Source: Apostichopus japonicus (Eukaryota > Echinodermata > Holothuroidea > Aspidochirotida > Stichopodidae). Taken from it: a stretch of 64,000 nt of DNA. The notes under the pieces were generated by a model that was not told the origin of the DNA, searched no databases, and was given only the letters and a program-made list of their open reading frames with translations. Shown here in pieces: positions 54,009 to 64,000 of the stretch. Position numbers and translations under genes: made by a program. Location of the stretch: positions 22,161,713 through 22,225,712 of the forward strand of contig NC_092574.1 in the NCBI RefSeq assembly GCF_037975245.1, read 5' to 3'. The stretch's first letter is position 1; each line of letters starts with the position of its first letter.

Positions 54009-54080
54009 ATGGCAGATGATGGGTATCTCTGCCAAGGTTTTCTTACGAAATCTCCACCGGAACATAAAATGAACAGAGCG
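54009..54080 (+). CDS. GAB1-like: First coding exon of a GAB-family (GRB2-associated binder) adaptor, PH-domain start
   Basis: ATG in a good context (ACCATGG), 24 codons, then a consensus donor GCG|GTAAGT in phase 0. The peptide is MADDGYLCQGFLTKSPPEHK plus MNRA. It matches the opening of GAB proteins, where an acidic/small N-terminus is followed by C-x-G-(W/F)-L-x-K-S-P-P-E-x-K and the PH domain continues in the next exon with a W-K-x-R-W-F strand. Known GAB1 starts with a first coding exon of the same size. GAB adaptors dock at receptor tyrosine kinases, bind phosphoinositides with the PH domain and recruit SHP2, PI3K and GRB2. Identification rests on only 24 residues, so a different PH-domain protein is possible, but the K-S-P-P-E motif at this position is specific. 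The rest of the gene is beyond this window. Confidence 0.72.
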
Positions 54081-55130
54081 GTAAGTTTATATATACTGTA
54101 ACTTGTTAGGCCTAACGTAGCAACGTTCGTTGCGATACCTGTACCGGAATTCATTGCTCCGCCGACACTTTAGTTAATCTCAATACATATAAAATATATG
54201 TCTTAAAGTAAAACAACCGGCGACGAATGGGACATGATCCGAAGCAAGGGAAAAATTGTATGTATACCCCAGTTGACACTGGTAATTTCGAAGGACCCCA
54301 TTAGCATCGTAGGCCCAACAGTAGGCACAATACCTACTGTGCCTATTGGGTAATCCGGGCCTGGTAGCCAGGCTATATAACATTGGTTATTGGTAAAGAG
54401 TGAGATATTGGATCATGTCCCATTCATGGTCGATTGTTAAATTTTGCAATGTACCAGTCAATAATGGGTTGGCATCGAGTTGAAGAAATGGTAAATGGTC
54501 TTCCTAGGTTTGTGGTCAATAATATATTAATTTACTATATTATAATAGATTAGGGATGTGAAGTGTAGAACTTTATCAAAATGGTGACGTTTGGTTTAGA
54601 TAGTGTAAAGGAGTTTTTACTCTCAAGCCTTCGCTGGCCTGGTGCCTACAAAACACTCAATCCAGGCCTTCAGGTTACATTTTTGAAATATTGTTTTCAC
54701 CCAAAACAGTTAAGCTGACATTCATTCGTTTAGAAATTCAACTTTAATATTTTGTATGATTTTATCTTTAGTGTTTTCTTTATGATAATATATAATAAGA
54801 TTCTCTGTACAACAATGCTTTTCATTATTGTATAGCAATATTGCCATTTTTACCATGCATTTTTGTAAATAAAAGATACCAGCATCATGAGGTTGTCAAA
54901 CATAATTGTACCCGCTCCTCTTCTTCACCCCAACCCCTAAAAAATGAGATTCATAGCAAACCAAAGCCTCCATCTTTTCCCTGAAGATAACCTGAAGCTT
55001 TTTGTATTTTGGTTATTATTGTAGTCCTACCAAAAACTGCACAGTGCAATTCTTAATGGACCTTACACTAGGCCTAAATGTTAATTTTATTGTAAAGAAT
55101 TAATAAAAAAAAAACCAGGACCATGAACTG

Positions 55131-55536
55131 GATGACATTCAACACAACTTGTCTGTGACCAGTTTGTTATGCACTGTATTTCATGTTAACATTTAAACTT
55201 GTACTGCTAGCAATGTTTTGGAGTGGTCTAAAAAATATTAGTTTTGAGTGTAAGTCCTCCTTTAACATTCTCCATAAGCTTCATTTGGTAAATATAAACA
55301 GTTTTTATTGTTGGTGTACTTTACTTAACTGTGGATGACATTCAACACAACTTGTCTGTGACCAGTTTGTTATGCACTGTATTTCATGTTAACATTTAAA
55401 CTTGTACTGCTAGCAATGTTTTGGAGTGGTCTAAAAAATATTAGTTTTGAGTGTAAGTCCTCCTTTAACATTCTCCATAAGCTTCATTTGGTAAAAATAA
55501 ACAGTTTTTATTGTTGGTGTACTTTACTTAACTGTG
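55131..55536. repeat. Tandem duplication, 203-bp unit, two copies
   Basis: GATGACATTCAACACAACTT starts at 55131 and again at 55334. The two units are nearly identical throughout (one T/A difference noticed in GGTAAATATAAAC against GGTAAAAATAAAC), so the duplication is recent. Confidence 0.95.
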
Positions 55537-56339
55537 GTTTGTTAAAACTGCTGACTAGATGTTGACTAAATATAATTTTGGAGTGAAGGCCATAGACTGA
55601 GTTCAATGACAGGTCAAAAACTTTTATTTTTGTGCAAAGAAGAAACACAAATTAATAAAGTTCTATATCATACAGGTCCTCACTCTAAATAAATTTTAGT
55701 GTCACACCACTTGAATTGATTGTTGTCATGTCTCATTTGGAGACTATGACTATAAATCCCTTATCTCATTGAACATTTTGTACATGTATGTATGTTTACC
55801 AGTACAAGTTTGATAGACTTAAGTATCAAATTATAAATATGTTTTCAGATGACAGATACCTTATAATTATCTTTTGTTCTTTAAACTGTCAAGCGAGATA
55901 ATCGATTATCCCGAATTCAACACAGAAGTGCATCATTCAATGTCACATCATGGTTTTATGGCCTTTTTCTTGACCATATTATTAAATATTTTTCTCCACT
56001 GGATTAAATTCTAGTTAGCATTTGTATTGAAAGTTAAAAGCTTATTAACCATCACCTCTGGTCTGTTGATCTATGAAAAGGATAAATTCTGGTGACTCAA
56101 GTTGATCGCCCATGCAAAATTGCTGAAAATTTGCTGAATCTGTAAGCTGAAAAATGTCTTTGTTTGTCATAAGTATTTGTCATTCATATATATCCACAGA
56201 GGAATAGAATATTTCTATAAAAAGGGTACATTTTCATGAAATTTCTAAATGCAGAGCACTTTGACAGCTAAGCAAACATTCAAATTTATCAGGTTTCAAG
56301 GATAAATATACATCAAGATACTGTAGTATTAGTCTATAT

Positions 56340-56565
56340 AAAGCTTTTGAAGAGCTTTTGCCCAGATGACATCACAGACTCCCAACTGTTATCCAACATC
56401 CTAGAGTGAGTTAAATATTTAGCCAGTCAAACTATGTTGCATTCAATCAACCATATCTGAAGTTAGGGGCAACAGATATTGAGATCTTGGGTTTTCAACT
56501 AGCAGTGTGGAATGTTATTGTAAGTTTTACATTGCTTGTCAACAGAAAATCCTTTTAACTGGTAC
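56340..56565. repeat. Dispersed repeat, copy 2 (related to 8640-8840)
   Basis: Shares GATGACATCACAGACT, ATCAACCATATCTGAA, GGTTTTCAACTAGCAGT and GTCAACAGAAAATCCTTTT-like blocks in order with 8640-8840. No coding potential. Confidence 0.45.
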
Positions 56566-59500
56566 CAGCTTAACTCCTACACATCTATCTGAGACTACAG
56601 TAGATATATCCTACTGTAAACTTTACAGTGTAAAGTAATGTGCTGGTTGCCTCCAACACTACTGAGTGAGTATATGTTGTGAACCAGTAGGTGGCCCATT
56701 CTGTTGTCTTCATCTGGAAATTGAGACAGAACTGATTGTTCCATCAGCCGTCATATACAATATATATGCAATTTTGAAGAAAAATCTGAACATTTCTAGA
56801 AAAGTGTAAGATCAGTATTCAACTAATTTTTGAGTTCATATGTACCTTGAGCCTGTGTGGCAATGAGCTTACTGTATAATAAAATGAAAGCTTGGTTTTT
56901 ATTTTTTATTACTTATCGTTTATTAATTATCAGGCTCCTCCTTGAAGGCAAGCTTCATTTCTCTTTGTGAACTACAGTACAGTTTATATTTCAACTAAGG
57001 ACTGGAGAGCTGAATTAGTATGTACAGTGTAACAGGAGATTTTGTAATCCATGAGATCACTGATGACCATTGGGAGCCTTGTTCTGGCCAAAACATTTCT
57101 TTGGTGTTTGAGTTCTGTTCATCGTATGATGCACAGATGTACTGTAATTGAAATAATGATGCTGGTTTGGCTTTCTTGATTAATTAATTTCTCATGTTTC
57201 TCATGGACACTGTCCAAAAATTAAGAGGATGTTGCCCCCGCCCCCCCCCCCCCAAAAAAAATGCAGTAATTTGTGAAAGTGCTAAATTGGAAGCTAAAAG
57301 ACATCATGTAATGTACAGTACACTGGAACCATCTCTTGAGCATATGGAAGTCAAGATCATACAATGTTGCAAGTGCTCTACACAAGAAATGAAATTTAAG
57401 CTAGTTTGTGCAACAGCAATAAAGAAAGAAAAAAAAAAGTGCCAGCCATAAAAGTGTAAATGTTGCCTCTTTAGATAAAGTTTAAGTTGTATGAAGTTGA
57501 AATGTGTGCATTGACCTTCTGCAAATGTGCATTCATAGTTATCAATATATCGCTTCCTGTAGAATCCCGTCCTACAGATATATATATGAGTAAGTGTAAG
57601 ATAAATAGATAAACATATGTAGACAAACTAACTGTACGTTGCACATCCTGTGTTTAATCCTCCAGCTGAGCTATGATTAATCTGAGCGTATTTGTTCAAA
57701 TGGTTAATTTAGAAATTGAATTAAGGGTGGAAGGTTTGAATACTGTTTCTGGTCATTACCTTGTATCATTGGACAAGGCGCTTACAGTAATCTGGTCTTG
57801 CCCTCTCCTCATCCAGGTGTAAAATTTGGGATCTCTGAGGTAATTTGTTAATATAGTTGTGTGGCCCAGATCATAACTGCCTCTCCATGTAATTCCCCCA
57901 GGGGACATGTAGTTGTGGTGCACCATAGCACTGTTTGAATTGTGCACACTTGGGTGTGAAAAGTAACCATATGTCAGGGGTTAACTGAACATTGTCATAT
58001 CATGGCATTGTCATGGAAAGAAGACTGAAAACCTACCACTGTAAAATTTGAAGGATGAGTCTAAAAATCAAACAATTTGTTTAGTTTTTTGTTGTTGTCT
58101 CTTTTTATTCTGCTTAGTCGAACAGTTGTCAATTAAATCTCTAAATATTCCGTCAGTATTTTCCAGCCATGTACAGTAAAGGTTTGTAGCTTACTTTGAA
58201 ATTGACACTTTCTGTAGTGCTATCGAATTGTTAAGTTCTGTAGGATGTGCTTGCTTACACATATTCATTACTTAATTAAAGGCCCACAGGCCTGGGGCCA
58301 CATGTACAGTGTACAGCATACTAACACTGCATTCCCCAATTTCAGTGTACTTAACCAAAGTCTCTACAAAAAATCGAAAGTACTTTCCTGGAGCACAGAG
58401 CTCCAAAAGCTCTTCCCCTGCAGTGAATTGAGGAATAAGTACCTTAGACCAGTAATACACCACAGAGTTCTGGAAATGATTTCAATGGTGGCTGTAACAA
58501 TTGTGTCACCCATATACAATATTTCAAATGTCTAGATGATTTGGTGGCAATCATGCTCTACATAGATTCTACAACAGAAGAAGGAAAAATATGCATTGAC
58601 CTGAAGTGCATTCTGACAAGATGATACAGTATTCAATGTCCTTCTCTGAAATTGAAAGCAATAGAAAAACAATCAATTCTCTCATTTGCACATGACAGTA
58701 TGATGAATGAAGTGAGTCAATCTATGACTCATGTGCAGCTCAGCCAAGTTTGAAACATTGGGATTAAATGTAGGATGCTGTCATGACATTTCTAATAATT
58801 TGTCAAAGTTCAAGGGAAAAAGTCAAAGATTGATTTATGTTTATATATATTTATTCTACAGTTAGGTACAGTACAGTGAATAACTTGTAAACCTGGTATC
58901 ACATGGCAAAAGGCTACATGAAATAGGCAACTTGCTATACTGTACAATTTCATAGATTGCTCATGCATAGTACTCTTAGTACATAGGAACCATGTTTTGT
59001 AAGAGACAAATTTCAAAGGGCCCATTAAAAGTTGCCATGTCAAATTTGAATTCTAAATTTGTTGTTGTTATCAATATTCAATAGCAATCATGATCAGTAG
59101 AAATTGTACTAAATGGGAGGAAATGAAAACTTTTTTGAGATTTATATATGCTTCTTTTCAGACCTTGTCTGGACTACAGATGAAAGTGTGTACCATTTGG
59201 TATTTTATCGTATCCCACATACTTTATTACCTTTGAGCTGGTCTTACCCTTAAGCCTTGGTTTTTAATACTGTGTACATGATTGTCAATGCAGGGTCTGA
59301 GACTCTGAGTACAGTAGGGTCAAGATGGTCAAGTATATTAGCTCTGTAAAGTTTTCGTGAAGATAATCTGACCTCTTATCAGTAGAGCTTGTGTCTGAAG
59401 CAGTAGATTTAATTCAGAGTCATTATCACATCCAGCCAAACAAATTGAGAGGAATGTATCATGCTGAAGCAACAGAGAGAGAGAGAGAATTGTTTTATCG

Positions 59501-62500
59501 GGGGAGTTCGTATTTAGTCTATGAAGGTATTTCCAAGACCTTTGACATTTTCAATTTCTTCCCTTGTTTTTTTCTTTCTCCTCCTCCAAGCTGTAATTTG
59601 CTCTTTAAGATCTTTGTCACAACATACCAGGGCTAAAATTACATGGTTCTTCAAGTGGATCATATTTAGATGCATGCCTTGCATCTTCCTACTGCTGTAA
59701 CCATCTCAGTTTTACCTATTTCTCTTTCTCCTCTCAATCTCTCCGGGTCTCTTTCTGTCTTGTTGCATTCCATTCATAAGTCATTAGGATGGATCAGTTT
59801 GCTACACATCTGCTTGGCTATTCTCTATGGATGTTCTATAATTAATACTACTGTACAACTCCCTTGGCCTGCTTTCTCATCATAATGTCTTTGCCAATTT
59901 GTTGAGTGCAAAAGGGATACATGTATGATCTAAACTACAGTTAGGAAAAAAAAAGAAAGAACGAGAAATCTCTGTTATACGGAAAGAATTAAATATATAT
60001 TAAAGCTTTCTTCTATTGATGACTAGCATCACTGTTATTCAACAGTGATCAGGACTGGATAGAGATCTTTGCTCTGAAATATAAATATTGTAATACTTAT
60101 ATTGGATGTAAGGATAACACAGCACACATAAAGACAAACAAAGCTGTTCCGGCATACGGTGTACTTGTAATTTGTTTTAACTGTGCATCACTGGAGATCG
60201 CTATCAATTCGTTTGGATGTGCTGCCGTTACTAATTTCCTCGTTGCCTGCTTTCGGGAGCCGTTCTTGTTTCTATGAATAGCGGTAAGACAATGTTTCTC
60301 ATATAATTTACAGACACAGCATGACTGTGTTTTAGGGGGGGGTAATAATTATTATTAATTTGTATTCCATATGGCTAATGATATTACATGTCAACATTGG
60401 AGGAGTCCACAGTCTGCCAGTGTTTGTGTATATATATTCTGTTATAATTTACAGTTCAAGTTAGATTTCCACTGACTTCAAGAGTTACACTTGCTGTGTA
60501 AGTAAGTTAACGTTGCCGAATTACTTGCAGTTCCGTATACCTTTTTGTCTCTTGATCTCTGTTCCCTTTGAATATCATGTATATAATATCAAAATTAAAA
60601 AAGGCAACAGCTATTAGCAGGTCCCCAAAAATTGATTATGACCTTGGAAATTGTGAATTATAGTTTTCAAAAAGGAGTTTTCTAGAGGCACAGCCGACCC
60701 TCTGTATTTTATCCAGACAAATATTGTAGAGGACGGTTCAATTAAGCATTTAAAATGTCTGGTTTGACAGCACTGGCGATTAAAGTGCTCGTTGAAATCT
60801 GAGCTTAGTAACCATTACTTAACATTCTAGCATATTTGGAGCACCCCCGAACTACATGCCATGAAGTCATACATGTATGTAGTATGTGTGGCATGTTAGT
60901 AATGGACATTTCAACCATTTATTTGATTTCATTCAGTTTTGAATCAGAGAACTCCTACTGTTACAGTACTAGGTTAAGCCTTCATGCTGAAAGATACACA
61001 CGTGTATGCAGTTGGGACAATTTCTTTATACTGCACCCTCCTGTCATGCTTCAGAGCCAACATAATGACAGTCTGAGTAATCTGAGAACTACTATATTAA
61101 GGTTAGGATGCTGTTCTTAGTGTCTGTATGATTGCTTTGAAGCATGACATGAAAAAAGAAAAAAAAAAAACCAGTTTAGGGTGGTACTAGGATAACCCCA
61201 ACTGGCTGTAAAATTTTCAAAATTGATAGCTATATACAAGCTCATTTGATTCTACTGTGTGTATGCACACAGTTAGCACATTATATGTAGTAGTAAGAGC
61301 AGGGAGTTGTTCCATAACAACTCGCTGGTACAAGTATGGTTCTCACATCCACTGGAAACCTGTGAATTTTGTGAGAAAAAAGTGAGAAAATAAAAACATC
61401 TTTCCTGGGTCTTCACTTCTTTGGATGTTGAAAGTTTAGTCCTGGGAAATTTGAGGAAATTCCTTTTCTTGAACAGCATGCATTTATTTGCATGACTACT
61501 TTACTTAAATGTTTCTTTCTCTGCAAAAATAATATTTTTATCTTGAGCAGTCAATAACGGTGTATTGTCATATCTTTTCATGTGATTTTTAATTTGCAGT
61601 CCTAGTTGTAATTTTTTAGTCAGTTTAGGCCTCAAATTATAGCACACGATAATTGCTAGAAGTTTTCAAAAAGTACCTTCCTGGAGGTCTTTACTCTTCA
61701 AATTGTTCTTAGGCATTTTTAAGGAACACACAAGATGACTGAATGTCCCAGTGAGGAAAATTTCATCGAAGGTTCTAATAAAAACAGTTTAAGAATTTAG
61801 ACCAAAGGTGACCATATTTGAATGTCTAGCATATTTGGGGCCCAATACAGCATACCTTTAAGGATCTAGAACTATGTTGTTTAGCATACAGTTGGCAAGA
61901 GTTACAATTGCTAGGCCTTTACTATGCTATGCTTTTCTATACTGTAGGTAGCCTCACATTTATGCCCTCATCGGTGTGTACAGTATATGCCTTCACAGAA
62001 GAACTGTGAAGCATGTTTTGGTCTTGAAAAAAGTGTGTAATTTGATATGTTGGAAACTTCAGCATGGGAACCATGAATGTGATTGTTGTACAATACATGT
62101 TTGAGAGCTCTCAAAGTGACACTGAAATGGTTCAGATTGTTTTTGTTCCTGTTCGTTCTTCGTCACCGTTCTGTAAACCAAATAGACTTAATGTAAATAG
62201 AAGACAACCTTTGATCAACCTCTTCTAGTTAGTATTGTAGATTTAGGTTTCCTTATTTCTGAGTCATTGCTGACTATGCTTGCCATGTACAAACAATCCT
62301 CTAAAGGGGTGGTTGGTTGTGTTTCAAGTTCATCCCTACACCCATATTTAACTGCTGTATAAAAATTGAACTGTTATTAATGTGTCCCACTTTAAAGTAT
62401 TAGTATAGTGTAAATGTACTCAGCTCAGATAAATTATCCTTGAAAGTCCTGTAAATTAAACTACCTAGTATGTCAAAGTTCAAAGTTTTTTTCTTCATAC

Positions 62501-63549
62501 AGGTCACAGGATGTAATGTCTGACAAATAACATCTGATGGGGAGGTATGCCAACTTTTATGAGGTTTTTTCCCCCCTTGCAAAATGCTTAATGCTTAGGT
62601 TTTGTCAGGAAACAAAAAGTAGCTTAGTAAATTCTTCCAATATTGTTGGGCTACGAAGCAGACATCTAAAGATTGTATTCCTATAATATCATGTGAAGTT
62701 AGTCAACTTGATACTGTGTTTGTGAACTTGCTGGTGCTTTCATTTTACTGAGAAAGGTGTGTGAACATGTTACTCCAGCCGATGGAATTCTGATCATCTG
62801 ACGTTAAACGTGTTTGAATGAAAAAATATCGCGCAGTCAATGGAATCTCATGCTCATTAATTACCATGAAGTGAAAAAAATTAATAAAATAATGATCTAG
62901 GAGAGTGACTTATCGTAGTTGCAATTTGATAATACTCACTTGAATAGGTTCAGTACGATTGTTGACAAAAATGCACTGCATTAGGTCATTCATTTTTTTT
63001 CTTGAAAATATGGAATACAGACTATATAAATATATGTGACAAAAACATATTCGTCAATTAAGCTGCATGATCTATTTGGTGTGATCTGCAACATTACTTG
63101 CTACTCTAATTATACTACTAAATAATAAATATACTACTAATTATTTCCTTTATTTATAAATAGTAATTAAGTTTATCACATGTTTTTTTAGATTGAATTA
63201 CCTTTACTTGTTTATTTCTTTAAGATACGTGTTTGTTTTGTTATGCAAACCTGTAGTAATTGTATAATTGAGCTGTCAGAACTTCAAAGCCTGGATCTAT
63301 GATAGTATGATATTAAAAATTATTTGAAAAGTATTTAAGAGGGAATCTACTGAAGGTTTGTAAGGAATTATGTTAAAAAAAAAATTGTTGTTGTTGTTGC
63401 CATGTACAGGTAGCAAGATGCCATAGTACTTAATGACATGGCATTTAAATTAAGTGAATTGTTTCGAGCCTTTTGCAATCCTTGATTTGCTTTCTATTTA
63501 AATGAAACTGACCAGTTTATCAGTTCTAAGAGATTTACTTCGTTCCCCG

Positions 63550-63695
63550 CTTACCTGTCTCCTCACAACCTTTGCACCGCATTCTACCGTTTCTAGTATG
63601 CCTTGGTAATCTTTTAACACTGTGCACCCTCAGTGACCGGTCCTATCCGGTCAATGACCTTCCTTCTCATTCTACCATCCAAAGTGTTTACTCAT
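63550..63695. repeat. Dispersed repeat, copy 3 (related to 7329-7575)
   Basis: CTTACCTGTCTCCTCACAAC, TTTGCACCGCATTCTACC, CAGTGACCGGTCC and ATTCTACCATCCAAAGTGTT follow each other as in the copy at 7329-7575. The 69-codon ORF across it (63572-63781) is not a recognised protein. Confidence 0.4.
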
Positions 63696-64000
63696 GCGTT
63701 TTCGTAGTGGATTCAAATCTTTTGAAAACTGCCCGGATTATATTGGATTATTATCTTCTTTACATCCTACTGGATTTCTAAGCGTTTCAACAGCCTATTT
63801 TAAGTTGTATTCAAGTTTGTAGTATGTGTGTCTGTGTCATCCATGCCGTACAACCTGCAAACTTGGTAAATAAGTTACTAATTTTATGATCCTGTTTACA
63901 CTAAATACTCAAATCCGACCACCGGCTGGTTCCTTACACGGTTAAAGAAAAAGCTGTTTTGCTGCCAGACACATTTATCACATTTTTCTGTTTTTGTCGT

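Larger units (their letters stand above)
54081..64000 (+). other. Probable first intron of the GAB-like gene (continues past the window)
   Basis: I found no exon encoding the expected continuation of a PH domain. A very long first intron is usual for GAB1-type genes. The stretch is AT-rich and holds the tandem duplication at 55131, dispersed-repeat copies at 56340 and 63550, and a poly(C) tract at 57240-57253. Short ORFs here have no recognised domain. Confidence 0.5.

Noticed and set aside
59391-59636. 81-codon ORF tested as the second exon of the GAB-like gene
   Set aside because: Lacks the W-K-x-R-W-F strand expected at the next PH-domain exon and has no acceptor at the right phase.

Overview
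This is eukaryotic, intron-rich, AT-rich genomic DNA from an animal. The two recognisable genes belong to bilaterian families: a GalNAc alpha-2,6-sialyltransferase and a GAB-type adaptor. Together with the mix of hAT, Harbinger and mariner-like MITEs, CR1/L2-like LINEs and a tRNA-derived SINE, this suggests a marine invertebrate deuterostome, perhaps an echinoderm; the organism guess is inference. There are no bacterial features, operons or CRISPR arrays. Almost all short ORFs are chance readings of non-coding DNA.

Layout. 1-13.6 kb holds no exon I could identify. It contains a hAT-like element bounded by an exact 8-bp target duplication (118-1472), a LINE 3' end, a fold-back MITE, a G-rich minisatellite and a ~140-bp tandem array. 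13.6-25.2 kb carries four plus-strand coding exons (13602-13838, 22025-22185, 23829-23936, 24957-25218) that splice in frame into the 255-residue C-terminal catalytic part of a sialyltransferase of the ST6GALNAC3-6 group, with all four sialylmotifs. Its introns hold four perfect DR1 nuclear-receptor half-site pairs, a SINE with a doubled tRNA-like head, and minisatellites. The N-terminal cytoplasmic/membrane/stem exons were not found. 25.2-31.7 kb is 3' UTR or intergenic sequence with a Harbinger-like MITE and an AT microsatellite.

31.7-43.6 kb is the most striking structure: an almost perfect ~5.88-kb inverted repeat around a 177-bp spacer. Its outer ends are hAT-like termini (CAGAGCCG...CGGCTCTG) flanked by the direct 8-bp duplication ATCGACAT. 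A third terminus sits in the spacer and is followed by the same 8-mer in inverse orientation. Each arm carries an identical 577-codon reverse-transcriptase ORF from a 5'-truncated CR1/L2-like LINE, plus an older fragment of a related LINE; another copy lies just outside the right arm.

44-53.7 kb is a nursery of non-autonomous DNA transposons: two hAT-like families with two copies each (exact or 7/8 target duplications) and a 446-bp TA-flanked fold-back element built of ~22-bp repeats. At 54009-54080 a 24-codon first coding exon of a GAB-family (GRB2-associated binder) adaptor begins on the plus strand, with an in-frame upstream stop and a perfect splice donor. The remaining 10 kb appears to be its first intron. 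One hAT copy lies only 380 bp upstream of this start codon.
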